NCBI GenBank assembly: GCA_002432715.1
Contig: DJGJ01000055.1
Span: 38,330-100,262, forward strand
Direction: 5' to 3'
Source: Sphaerochaeta sp. UBA5849
GTDB taxonomy: Bacteria > Spirochaetota > Spirochaetia > Sphaerochaetales > Sphaerochaetaceae
DNA: 61,933 bases
Part shown: one piece after another, positions 26,134-34,312 of the stretch
Layout: every line of letters begins with the position of its first letter
How positions within the stretch are numbered: the first letter of the stretch is position 1
Made by a program: the position numbers and the translations under genes
Notes under the pieces: model-generated
Told to the model about the DNA's origin: nothing
The model's database searches: none
What the model saw: only the letters and a program-made list of their open reading frames with translations

Positions 26134-26151
26134 GTCCCTCTCCTTATTGTA

Positions 26152-26165
26152 AGTTAACGGTTACT
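26152..26165 (-). promoter_or_regulatory. TetR-type operator upstream of tetR
   Basis: AGTTAACGGTTACT differs from the site at 25492 by one base in 14. It lies 19 bases before the tetR start codon and could also affect the divergent GH105 gene. Confidence 0.72.
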
Positions 26166-26260
26166 AACGTACTGGATTTTTTTCCTTTAGGCAAGAGGAA
26201 TCATACGTTTCTCCCATCAAATTCCTTGCCTCTCCGCGCGCTTCAAGGGATACTAGAGGT

Positions 26261-28336
26261 ATGGACAGAGCAAAAAGCATGGCAAACGCCAGTGAATTCC
26301 AGAGTGCAAAGGCTATTGTGGAGCGCTATCTCTCACTGCATGCAGACGGTTCGTATACCTATCGTCCTTTTATGAAGAAAGGCATCTACCGCGGGCACGA
26401 TTACCGCTATCATGCCGATTTGCAGCAGCTTCTGCCTTCTGCTAAGCTCGGGACCTTCTCCTATCTCTGGGGAACCTATGAGGCTGCCGATGCAACGACG
26501 CTCCGCTTCGCCCTCATTCCCTACGGGCCGGTGAAAATCCATGTGAACGGCGTCCTTGAGGCGGGCAGCGACATCTTCAGTGAACGGTACCGCTCCAAAC
26601 AAATCTTCGACCTCCCCATGAAGAAGGGAAACAATGAGTTGGTTTTGGTGTGCGAGAACACCAGCGGCGGGTTCGGTTGTGAATTCGGCACCTGGGTGGG
26701 TAAGCTTGATTACTACTTTCTCATGCCCCCGATCTATCCCTGCATGGAAGGTGTTTGCTACTCCGAGCCGCAGGAGTCCTTGCTTGATAGTGTGAACGCT
26801 GATGCATTGAAAGCACTGTCTTGGCTTCCCCGCCTTCCCGATTTTTCCGCTGACAAGCTAGACCTGACAGAGGTCTTTCCCCGCGCATCGGACGACGAAT
26901 GGGCGGTTGTAACAACGTCCTTCACTGCACCGAAGCCTATGTGGTGCAACCTTAGAAGCAATGCCGAGCTGGCACTCGACGGCCAAAGCGTAAGCGGTTC
27001 GGTGGAAGTGAAGAGCGGCAGCCATAGCTTGACTCTCTTTGCCAGGATAGGCGAGACTGTCCAGCTGTCGATTACGGATGCAAAACAAGGCGGTTGCCTA
27101 TCCTTGACGCATCCCCTTTTGGGGCTTGACTGTGCATATCGGTTTGCAATTGCAGGACCCTTCGTCGTCAGGCCGGAGGGTTTTACCATCCAGTTCACCA
27201 AGCCCTTTTCCACCTCGAATGGATTGGATTTCTGGCATCTGGAGGGTGGTGACATCTACCTGAGAATGTACAATGACAATGCACTGTTCGGCCATTGGAA
27301 CTACCCTTTGGGAGTCACCCTCTATGGCTTGGTGGAAACCGAACGGATGTTCAAGAATTTGGATCCGGAGTTGGCGGTACAGATCCATGCATATCTGAAA
27401 CGCCATCTCCAGATAAGCATCGATACCTATGAGTACGCCATGTGGGACAAGGATGCGCTCGGTGGAGCAACAGCCGTCCATCACCTGATGACCAGCCTGG
27501 ACAGTCTGGACGATTGCGGCAGTTTTGGCTCGACCTTGCTTGAAATAGCCAAAGACCACGACCTTACCGGCTATGAAACACTTATTGAGGCGGTGGGAGT
27601 GCATATCAGCAAAACCCAGCCTCGGCTTGCCGACGGAACGTTCTTCCGCACCGGCCTGATGCATGAATTCCATGAGAATACCATGTGGGTCGATGACTTG
27701 TATATGTCCGTTCCGTTCTTGTGCCGGTATGCCGCATACCTTGGTAGTGATGAACCACTGGAGGATGCAGCCCGTCAATTCTTCGGTTTTGCCAAGTACC
27801 TGTATATGCAGGACCAGCAGTTGATGAGCCACGTTTACGACTTCGACCGAAACATTGCAACCGGAATCCCCTGGGGTCGGGGGAACGGCTGGGCGCTTTT
27901 CAGTCTCTCGGAGCTCCTGCTGGTCCTTGCCCAGTCACATCCGAAACGAGAGGCCCTTTTGACTTTGTTCCGAAATCTGAGCAGCGGCTGTCTGAGGCTT
28001 CAGGACGAGATGGGGATGTTCCATCAGGTACTGGATATGCAAGAGAGCTATCAGGAGAGCAGCTGTACAGCGATGTTTGCCTGTGCTTTTTCACGGGGGG
28101 TTCGCAATGGATGGTATGAGGAGAGCGAGCCGTACAGGCAAGGGTGCATCAAGGCGTGTGAAGGTCTGAAAAAGATGGCCATCGATAGCGACGGCCATGT
28201 ATGGGGAGTGTGCAGGGGGTCCGAGTTCTCCTGTTCCAAGCACTATTATGCAGAGCAGTTGCTACCCCGCTTGGATGATACCCATGGAATCGGGATCATC
28301 CTGCTCGCACTGTGCGAGCGGATGAAGCTCGATTAG
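26261..28336 (+). CDS. GH88/GH105-type unsaturated glycuronyl hydrolase with N-terminal domain
   Basis: Protein of 691 residues without signal peptide, so cytoplasmic. The C-terminal half (about 350-690) has the alpha/alpha-barrel pattern of unsaturated rhamnogalacturonyl hydrolases: FHENTMWVDDLYMSVPF with the catalytic-type Asp near residue 477, WGRGNGWALF near 537 and a late DDTHGIGIILLA. These enzymes remove unsaturated uronic residues left by polysaccharide lyases. The N-terminal half (about 1-330) is strand-rich and not in ordinary GH105 enzymes (about 370 residues). Start taken at ATG 26261; ATG 26279 is possible. The stop overlaps the stop of a permease remnant on the other strand, which suggests a former uronide-uptake locus. 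Confidence 0.82.
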   Translation: MDRAKSMANASEFQSAKAIVERYLSLHADGSYTYRPFMKKGIYRGHDYRYHADLQQLLPSAKLGTFSYLWGTYEAADATTLRFALIPYGPVKIHVNGVLEAGSDIFSERYRSKQIFDLPMKKGNNELVLVCENTSGGFGCEFGTWVGKLDYYFLMPPIYPCMEGVCYSEPQESLLDSVNADALKALSWLPRLPDFSADKLDLTEVFPRASDDEWAVVTTSFTAPKPMWCNLRSNAELALDGQSVSGSVEVKSGSHSLTLFARIGETVQLSITDAKQGGCLSLTHPLLGLDCAYRFAIAGPFVVRPEGFTIQFTKPFSTSNGLDFWHLEGGDIYLRMYNDNALFGHWNYPLGVTLYGLVETERMFKNLDPELAVQIHAYLKRHLQISIDTYEYAMWDKDALGGATAVHHLMTSLDSLDDCGSFGSTLLEIAKDHDLTGYETLIEAVGVHISKTQPRLADGTFFRTGLMHEFHENTMWVDDLYMSVPFLCRYAAYLGSDEPLEDAARQFFGFAKYLYMQDQQLMSHVYDFDRNIATGIPWGRGNGWALFSLSELLLVLAQSHPKREALLTLFRNLSSGCLRLQDEMGMFHQVLDMQESYQESSCTAMFACAFSRGVRNGWYEESEPYRQGCIKACEGLKKMAIDSDGHVWGVCRGSEFSCSKHYYAEQLLPRLDDTHGIGIILLALCERMKLD

Positions 28337-28626
28337 CCTTTCAGACCGGTGGTCACCAAGCCCTGTACGATATACTTCTGGAAGATCAGGAAAATGATGA
28401 GGACCGGAAGCAGGGTGAGGGTTCCCATGGCAAATATCGCCGACCAGTCGGTGGATGTCATGGGGTCGCTGAACATGCGAAGTGCCAGGGAGACGGTGAA
28501 CAGCCTGGGCTTGTTCAAGAAGAGAAGGGGGCCCAGAAAGTCGTCCCAGCGCCAGTAGAAACTGAAGATGGTGCTGGTGATGACTGCAGGCTTGATCAGG
28601 GGGAAGAGAATTCTGGAATACATCAT
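28333..28626 (-). pseudogene. C-terminal remnant of a MalG-type sugar ABC permease
   Basis: Only about 97 residues of a roughly 280-residue permease remain. The remnant opens inside the conserved cytoplasmic EAA loop (RILFPLIKPAVITSTIFSF) and runs to a normal MalG-type end (LIIFLIFQKYIVQGLVTTGLKG). The first two thirds, with the leading membrane helices and the EAA sequence itself, are absent, and the bases upstream are AT-rich and unlike a permease. No start signal precedes the first ATG. It is most simply a deletion scar of a carbohydrate ABC operon. Confidence 0.82.
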
Positions 28627-28773
28627 TGTGATGATTTCATATACTTGATATTTGTTGGAGTATGTGGATCTATCTCTTATCTTTGTAAATACTTGTTTGA
28701 AACCAACCGTTATTTGTGGTCATAGATGGAAATAGTCACAGGGAACTATAGGTAAGTGGATGTGCCATAGCGG

Positions 28774-28808
28774 AAAAAAAGAACCTCCAAACACGAGGTT
28801 CGGAGGTT
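28774..28808 (-). terminator. Rho-independent terminator of efp
   Basis: On the minus strand, stem AACCTCC / GGAGGTT with a 13-nt loop is followed by C and seven T. It ends the epmA-efp transcript. Confidence 0.88.
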
Positions 28809-28831
28809 TCTGGATACAGGGAGGAATCCTG

Positions 28832-29401
28832 TCAGTTGTTCACTCTTTCGAGGTATTCCTTGGTCTCGGTGTTTACCCGGATTTTCTCACCCTGCTTGAT
28901 GAAGATGGGAACGCGGACCTTCAAGCCGGTCTCGGTGGTGATGTATTTGGTTGCACCCTGCACGGTGTCACCCTTGACGGCTTCCTCGGCCTCGGCGACC
29001 AAAAAAACAACCTTCGGCGGAACCTGGATTTCCAACAGCTGGGTTTCCCAGAAGGTGCAGCGATAGGTCTCTCCGTCCTTCATCAGGTACTGGTAGTCGG
29101 GGAAGTTGCCCATCGGAACCTCAATCTGCTCGAAGTTGTCGGTCAACATCAAGTGGAAATTCTCCCCGTCGTTGTACAGATACTGGCAGTCCCTATCGAC
29201 TACGGTGATATCCTCGGCGTTGTCCTGGCTCTTCATCGTCTCTTGGAGCGTCTGACCGGTGGAAGGACTCTTCAGCTTCAGGCGAACGAAGGCGGAGCCT
29301 TTTCCTGGATTTACGAATTCACGGTCGACAACAACAAACGGTTGTCCTTTGATCAACAAGGCGGTTCCCTTATCGATTTGACCTGCTTTAATCATGCTCA
29401 T
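28832..29401 (-). CDS. efp: Translation elongation factor P
   Basis: Protein of 189 residues, full length, with the KOW-like N-terminal domain and two OB domains. EF-P binds the ribosome and relieves stalling at polyproline. The tip loop reads FVNPGKGSAFVRLKLK, and counted from the ATG at 29401 the loop Lys is residue 34, the residue that E. coli EpmA/EpmB modify with beta-lysine. It follows epmA by 12 bases on the same strand, so factor and modifying enzyme are co-transcribed. The internal Met3 is a second possible start and would shift the number by two. Confidence 0.97.
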   Translation of the reverse strand: MSMIKAGQIDKGTALLIKGQPFVVVDREFVNPGKGSAFVRLKLKSPSTGQTLQETMKSQDNAEDITVVDRDCQYLYNDGENFHLMLTDNFEQIEVPMGNFPDYQYLMKDGETYRCTFWETQLLEIQVPPKVVFLVAEAEEAVKGDTVQGATKYITTETGLKVRVPIFIKQGEKIRVNTETKEYLERVNN

Positions 29402-29413
29402 TACCTCGTATAT

Positions 29414-30406
29414 TTACAAATTGCACGTATTACCACTCTTCAGCATACCAGAAAGGGGAAAAAGAATCACCCCCTGCAGGTCTGTTTTTCCCATCAACAG
29501 CATCTGCAGGCGGTCAAGCCCCAACGCAACTCCCGAACAAGCGGGCATTGCAGAGAATACGGCGGCTAATTGAGGGTCTATATCAGGAATTACCGATCCG
29601 CTTTCCTCCCGTTTCTGCACCAAGCGGGCGTACTCGTCACGATAGTATGTCTGGATTGTTTGCAGGTTGCGGTCCTCATCATAACAGTTTGCGACCTCCA
29701 CACCTTTCACATAGAGCTCCCACCGCCGTCTGTATGCACCTTCCTGCTTGGCAAGACACTCGATTTGCTTGGGGTACCGCTGGAGAACCAGCGGTCGGTC
29801 CTGAGGGAGGTTCGGCTCGACAAAGGTGAGAAATATGCGATTGAAGGTCTCCTCCCAACTCTCTGGCTCATCCGGGACGGTGAGGCCCAGCCTTCGTGCT
29901 TTAGAAGCCAGCGAAGACTGTTTTTGATGCTTGTCCAAATCCACGTCGGCATAGGTTTTCATCGCCTCGACGACACTGAGACGGGCAAATGGTGGACGCA
30001 GGTAATCCGGACTATCTTTTGTGAGCAGGGAGGAGAACAGCTCTTCGGTGATTTTGATTGAATCCTGTTCATCGGCTCCCACCGTATAGTACTCAAGCAT
30101 GGAGAATTCGGGATTGTGAATGTGTCCCAGCTGTTCGCTGTTGCGAAAGCAGTGACTGATCTGATAGATGCTTCCCCAGCCCTGAGCAATGAGCTGTTTC
30201 ATGAATATCTCCGGGGATGGAACCAAATACAACTCGGTGGAGGGCAGGAACGGGTTCTGAAACCGGGTTGCGAAGTTCTCGATGGTGGACTCGGGAATCA
30301 GGGAGGTGGAGAGGATCGGGGTGTCGACCTCGGTGTAATCGCGTCCATCGAAGAAGGTGCGGATGGTTCGATACATGGCCGAACGAAATTGTGCTGCTGC
30401 TTTCAT
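29414..30406 (-). CDS. epmA: EF-P--(R)-beta-lysine ligase EpmA (PoxA/GenX)
   Basis: Protein of 330 residues that looks like the catalytic core of a class II lysyl-tRNA synthetase with no anticodon-binding domain, as in E. coli EpmA (325). Motif 2 is ISHCFRNSEQLGHIHNPEFSMLEYY, and motif 3 is SGVALGLDRLQMLLMG. It activates a lysine form with ATP and joins it to the Lys34 loop of EF-P. The frame runs upstream to 30502, but ATG at 30406 gives the family N-terminus (FRSAMYRTIRTFFDGRDYTEVDTP). There is no Shine-Dalgarno sequence at normal distance. efp lies 12 bases downstream. Confidence 0.93.
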   Translation of the reverse strand: MKAAAQFRSAMYRTIRTFFDGRDYTEVDTPILSTSLIPESTIENFATRFQNPFLPSTELYLVPSPEIFMKQLIAQGWGSIYQISHCFRNSEQLGHIHNPEFSMLEYYTVGADEQDSIKITEELFSSLLTKDSPDYLRPPFARLSVVEAMKTYADVDLDKHQKQSSLASKARRLGLTVPDEPESWEETFNRIFLTFVEPNLPQDRPLVLQRYPKQIECLAKQEGAYRRRWELYVKGVEVANCYDEDRNLQTIQTYYRDEYARLVQKREESGSVIPDIDPQLAAVFSAMPACSGVALGLDRLQMLLMGKTDLQGVILFPLSGMLKSGNTCNL

Positions 30407-30412
30407 GGCCGA

Positions 30413-30466
30413 ATCATAGCCAAAGCTCCTGTTGTGTTGCAAGTGCCGGCGTCGCTGGAGTATACT
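30413..30466. promoter_or_regulatory. Divergent epmA / mnmE promoters sharing one -35 box
   Basis: TTGCAA at 30437-30442 is its own reverse complement. To the right, an 18-bp spacer leads to TATACT (30461-30466), 7 nt before the mnmE ATG. To the left, an 18-bp spacer leads to TATGAT on the minus strand (30418-30413), 6 nt before the epmA ATG. Both transcripts would then be leaderless or nearly so. Confidence 0.55.
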
Positions 30467-30473
30467 CGCCTGT

Positions 30474-31802
30474 ATGAAGCGATATGTTACTGACGACATC
30501 ATCTATGCGCTTGCAACGGCATGGGCGCAGAGCGCCCTTGCGGTGATCCGGGTCAGTGGAGAGGGGTGCAGAAAGCTGCTCTCTACACGGTTTTCCAGGC
30601 CCAAAGCGCTGCTTGATGCTGATAATGCGACATTGGTGCACGGCTACCTTTGCGATGAGAGCGGCAAAGCCATCGATGAGGTTGTTGCTGCGGTATATAC
30701 CGAGGGCCACGGCTACACGAAAGAAGAGTCGGTGGAATTCACCTGTCATGGTTCTCTTGCCGTAATCAAGGAACTTTTGGCACTTTTCAATCAATTGGGC
30801 ATGCGTAGTGCCGAAGGCGGGGAGTTCACGTTCCGTGCATTTTTGCATGGAAGATTGGACTTGACCCAGGCCGAGGCTGTGCAGGAGCTGGTCTCCAGCC
30901 AAAGCCAGCGCTCGCGCTCGCTTGCCTTGGGCAGGTTGGAAGGAAGCCTGCGCAACCTGATATCGGATTTGAAGGAACAATTGCTCGGCATCGTTGCTGC
31001 AGTGGAAGTCCAGCTTGATTATGCAGAGGATGAACTGGATGAATTTGTCTTTCCCCGTTCGAAACTGGTTGATTTGATCAAACAGATTAAGGACTTGTCG
31101 GATACCTACCGGATCGGGCGGTTGTACCGCAGTGGTGCCCGCATCGTACTGGCTGGTTCCACCAATGCCGGTAAGAGTTCGTTGTTCAATCTCTTGTTGA
31201 AGCAGGAGCGCTCCATCGTCAGTCCGGTTCGCGGAACAACGCGTGACTACATTGAAGCCGACCTCGATGTCCACGGGATACCGGTTCGCCTCTATGACAC
31301 AGCAGGATTGCGCGAAAGCGATGATGCCATCGAGAGCGAGGGCATCAGAAGGACCGAGCGCCTGATCGGCCAGGCCGACTTGGTCGTCTATCTGGTGGAC
31401 AGCTCCGAGCTCGGCCATGTCCCCGAAGAGGATGAGCGGACCTTGGTTGTCTACAACAAGAGCGATTTGGTCAAGCCTCCGAAAGGCAGGATGGCCATCA
31501 GCGCCCAGACCGGTGAAGGCGTCGGCGCTTTGCTGGCTGAGATTGCAAAACGCTTGGCGAAGGGCAGCGTTTCCACCGGTGATGAACAGGTGGTCATTGA
31601 ATCGCAGCGGCAGTATACCTTGCTTGAGAACGCCGCCCAAGCGCTCCAGCGGTCCTTGGTCCTGGTCGACCAGGACATCCCTCTGGACATCACCGCCGTT
31701 GAATTGGGCGAAGCGCTTCAGAATCTCGGGGAGCTGACCGGTGAAGTAACACCAGCCGACATTCTGCAAAAGATTTTCAGCGGTTTTTGTGTAGGAAAAT
31801 AA
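30474..31802 (+). CDS. mnmE: tRNA modification GTPase MnmE (TrmE)
   Basis: Protein of 442 residues. The N-terminal folate-binding domain (about 1-115), helical domain, inserted G domain with GSTNAGKSSLFN, DTAGLRE and NKSD, and the C-terminal FCVGK are all present; the Cys of this tail is the conserved CIGK-type residue. With MnmG it adds the carboxymethylaminomethyl group to the wobble uridine of certain tRNAs. The frame is open from 30432, but ATG at 30474 begins the family sequence DDIIYALAT. GGAG at 30457 is 13 nt away, too far to be a good ribosome site. mnmG follows after 1 base. Confidence 0.96.
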   Translation: MKRYVTDDIIYALATAWAQSALAVIRVSGEGCRKLLSTRFSRPKALLDADNATLVHGYLCDESGKAIDEVVAAVYTEGHGYTKEESVEFTCHGSLAVIKELLALFNQLGMRSAEGGEFTFRAFLHGRLDLTQAEAVQELVSSQSQRSRSLALGRLEGSLRNLISDLKEQLLGIVAAVEVQLDYAEDELDEFVFPRSKLVDLIKQIKDLSDTYRIGRLYRSGARIVLAGSTNAGKSSLFNLLLKQERSIVSPVRGTTRDYIEADLDVHGIPVRLYDTAGLRESDDAIESEGIRRTERLIGQADLVVYLVDSSELGHVPEEDERTLVVYNKSDLVKPPKGRMAISAQTGEGVGALLAEIAKRLAKGSVSTGDEQVVIESQRQYTLLENAAQALQRSLVLVDQDIPLDITAVELGEALQNLGELTGEVTPADILQKIFSGFCVGK

Positions 31803-31803
31803 C

Positions 31804-33615
31804 ATGGATTATGATGCAATAGTTGTAGGGGGCGGCCATGCCGGAATCGAGGCAAGCCTCGCCCTTTCCAGAATAGGATTTTCTACGCTCCTGATCACCC
31901 AGAACCTCGACACCATCGGCAGACTCTCCTGCAATCCTGCAATCGGGGGGTTGAGCAAAGGCAATTTGGTGCGCGAGGTGGACGCCCTTGGCGGGGAGAT
32001 GGCTCATCTGATCGATCACAGCATGATTCAGTTCCGCATTCTCAACCGTCGCCGTGGTCCTGCCGTGCAGGCTCCCCGAGCCCAGGCGGACAAATTCACC
32101 TATGCTCGCCTTGCAAAGGAGACGCTGGAAGCGCAGCACAACCTGGCCTTGTTCATGGATACGGTGGTGGATATCCTGGTCGATGATCACAATCGCCTGG
32201 TCGGAGTGGTGACGGAGCGGCGCCATACCATTGCCTGCAAGGTGATGGTCCTGACCACCGGCACCTTCATGGAAGGCCGCATTTTCATCGGTGAGTACGA
32301 TGCTTCCAACGGACGGCTGGATGAGCCGGCTGCAATCGGGCTGGGCAGTGCATTGCGGAAAAAAGGCTTTCCTGTGGGCAGGCTGAAAACCGGCACCCCT
32401 GCACGGGTGAGGCGCTCCAGCCTGGATTTCGACAAGATGGAGATCCAGGATGGCGAAGAGACCATGATGCCTTTCAGCTTCGACTATGACAGCATCCAGC
32501 GCCCTGCGCTTCCCTGCCATATCACCTGGACCAATGAGAACACCCACCAGATCATCAGGCAGAACATCCACCGGTCCCCGCTGTATGGAGGCAAGATTGT
32601 CGGCAAGGGACCGCGGTACTGCCCGTCGATCGAGGACAAGGTGGTCAGGTTCCCCGATCGGGAGCGCCATCAGATATTTGTGGAGCCCGAAGGTGTGGGA
32701 ACCGAGGAAATGTATCTGAACGGGATCTCCTCTTCGCTTCCCGAGGATGTGCAACATGCTTTCATCCACAGCATTGCAGGCCTTGAGCATGCCCAGATCA
32801 TGCGTCCGGCCTATGCGGTTGAGTATGACTTCATCGATCCTCAGGCGCTTTTCCCCTCCTTGGAGAGCAAGTTGGTGGAAAACCTCTTCATAGCCGGACA
32901 GACCAATGGAACCAGCGGGTACGAGGAGGCTGCATGCCAAGGCTTGATGGCCGGCATCAATGCATCCCAGAAGCTCAAGGGAGAGAAACCCTTGGTGCTC
33001 AGCCGCAATGAAGCGTATACCGGTGTTCTCATCGACGACCTGGTCACCATGGGAACCCAGGAACCGTATCGCATGTTCACCAGCCGTGCCGAGTATCGTT
33101 TGAACCTGCGTCACGACAGCTGCGACCAGCGCCTCACAGCAAAAGGTTTATCCGTCGGGCTGCAAAAGCAGGAGGCCCTCGATCGTCTCAAGGACAAGCT
33201 TGCAAAAATGGACGCAGTGAAGGACCTGCTTCGAGCACGAAGACTCGAGGAGAAGAGCGCCCTGCAAGCCTTGAAAATGCCGGAAGTGACGATTGCCGAT
33301 CTCTTGGAGCACATGCCTGAATTGAAGGCGTTTGAGGAGCCGATTCTCTACCAGGTCGAGCTCGATGTGAAGTATGAAGGCTACATCAACCGTCAGGAGC
33401 GACAGATCAGCAGATTCGAAAAACTGGAGAGCCTGCTGATTGATGAGAGTCTTGACTATGATGCCATCGAGGGCCTCAGCGCAGAGGGCAAGGAGAAGCT
33501 GAAGAAGGTACGCCCCCTGTCAATCGGGCAGGCCAGTCGCATCAACGGGGTGAGAAACAGCGATATTGCCGTTCTGATCGTGCATCTCGACCGGGGAGGA
33601 AGACATGGCAGGTAA
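31804..33615 (+). CDS. mnmG: tRNA uridine-5-carboxymethylaminomethyl modification enzyme MnmG (GidA)
   Basis: Flavoprotein of 603 residues. The FAD-binding start VVGGGHAGIEASLALSR, the GidA signature blocks NPAIGGLSKGNLVREVDALGG and GLEHAQIMRPAYAVEYD, and a C-terminal helical domain are all seen. It works as a complex with MnmE, encoded immediately upstream. Its last 11 bases overlap rsmG. Order mnmE-mnmG-rsmG is common and often lies near oriC, but no origin or parAB genes are seen here. Confidence 0.97.
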   Translation: MDYDAIVVGGGHAGIEASLALSRIGFSTLLITQNLDTIGRLSCNPAIGGLSKGNLVREVDALGGEMAHLIDHSMIQFRILNRRRGPAVQAPRAQADKFTYARLAKETLEAQHNLALFMDTVVDILVDDHNRLVGVVTERRHTIACKVMVLTTGTFMEGRIFIGEYDASNGRLDEPAAIGLGSALRKKGFPVGRLKTGTPARVRRSSLDFDKMEIQDGEETMMPFSFDYDSIQRPALPCHITWTNENTHQIIRQNIHRSPLYGGKIVGKGPRYCPSIEDKVVRFPDRERHQIFVEPEGVGTEEMYLNGISSSLPEDVQHAFIHSIAGLEHAQIMRPAYAVEYDFIDPQALFPSLESKLVENLFIAGQTNGTSGYEEAACQGLMAGINASQKLKGEKPLVLSRNEAYTGVLIDDLVTMGTQEPYRMFTSRAEYRLNLRHDSCDQRLTAKGLSVGLQKQEALDRLKDKLAKMDAVKDLLRARRLEEKSALQALKMPEVTIADLLEHMPELKAFEEPILYQVELDVKYEGYINRQERQISRFEKLESLLIDESLDYDAIEGLSAEGKEKLKKVRPLSIGQASRINGVRNSDIAVLIVHLDRGGRHGR

Positions 33616-34264
33616 ATACCAAGCGTTGCTTGACGAAGGTCTTTCTTCTCTCTCTCTGGCTCTGGATCAGGGACAAAGGGAGCAGTTGGATGCCTACATA
33701 GCAGAACTGGAGCTGTTCAATCCTGTCTATAAGTTGGTGGCTGCAGAGGGTGAGGAGTTGGTGGTTCGCCATATCCTGGACAGCCTGAGCGGATCTTTGA
33801 CTATTGCCTCGCTGGCCCTGGAATTTCCGTCCTGCAGGATTGCAGACTTTGGTTCGGGTGCGGGGCTTCCCGGCATTCCTCTTGCCATCGCCCTGCCATC
33901 CTGCTCCTTTACCCTGGTCGAACGGATGGGCAGGAGAGTGGATTTTCTTCGCAATGCCTTGCTGCGCGCTTCGCTTTCAGACCGTGTCCAAGTTGTCGAC
34001 AGGGACTTGAAGGAAGTAAAAGACCGGTTCGACCTCATTACTTTTCGGGCGTTCCACCCCTTGGCCGATATTCTCGATCTTGTCGCCGACCTGCTTGTCG
34101 ATGGGGGGTATGTATGCGCCTACAAGGCGGTGCAAGCCCAAGTGGAAGAGGAGCTTGTCCAGGTACAGCGAACGTGCAAAAGCAGGTGGAAAGCGAGCTT
34201 TGTACCCCTTCATGTGCCCCGACTTGATGCGAGCCGCATGCTGTGCCTCTTGCAAAAGATTTGA
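33605..34264 (+). CDS. rsmG: 16S rRNA (guanine(527)-N(7))-methyltransferase RsmG (GidB)
   Basis: Protein of 219 residues with the SAM motif DFGSGAGLPGIPLAI, preceded by VRHILDSLS, the usual RsmG pattern. It methylates G527 of 16S rRNA, a modification whose loss gives low-level streptomycin resistance in other bacteria. GGGAGGAAG directly before the ATG lies inside the end of mnmG, so translation is coupled. Confidence 0.95.
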   Translation: MAGKYQALLDEGLSSLSLALDQGQREQLDAYIAELELFNPVYKLVAAEGEELVVRHILDSLSGSLTIASLALEFPSCRIADFGSGAGLPGIPLAIALPSCSFTLVERMGRRVDFLRNALLRASLSDRVQVVDRDLKEVKDRFDLITFRAFHPLADILDLVADLLVDGGYVCAYKAVQAQVEEELVQVQRTCKSRWKASFVPLHVPRLDASRMLCLLQKI

Positions 34265-34312
34265 TACCATTTCAAATATGGGGTGTTTACCGGATTCAGG
34301 GAGGAGTTTCTT

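Noticed and set aside
26187..26232. AGGCAAG / CTTGCCT inverted repeat before the GH105-type gene
   Set aside because: Seven-base arms about 31 bases apart are likely by chance and no T run follows.
28627..28740. Open frame continuing upstream of the permease remnant
   Set aside because: The roughly 40 codons do not resemble a permease or any family I know and are AT-rich; treated as non-coding.
30414..31805. 463-codon open frame antisense to mnmE
   Set aside because: mnmE has all GTPase motifs; the antisense frame has no recognisable domain and covers the start of epmA.
31777..33114. 445-codon open frame antisense to mnmG
   Set aside because: Shadow of a strongly conserved flavoprotein gene; no motif of its own.
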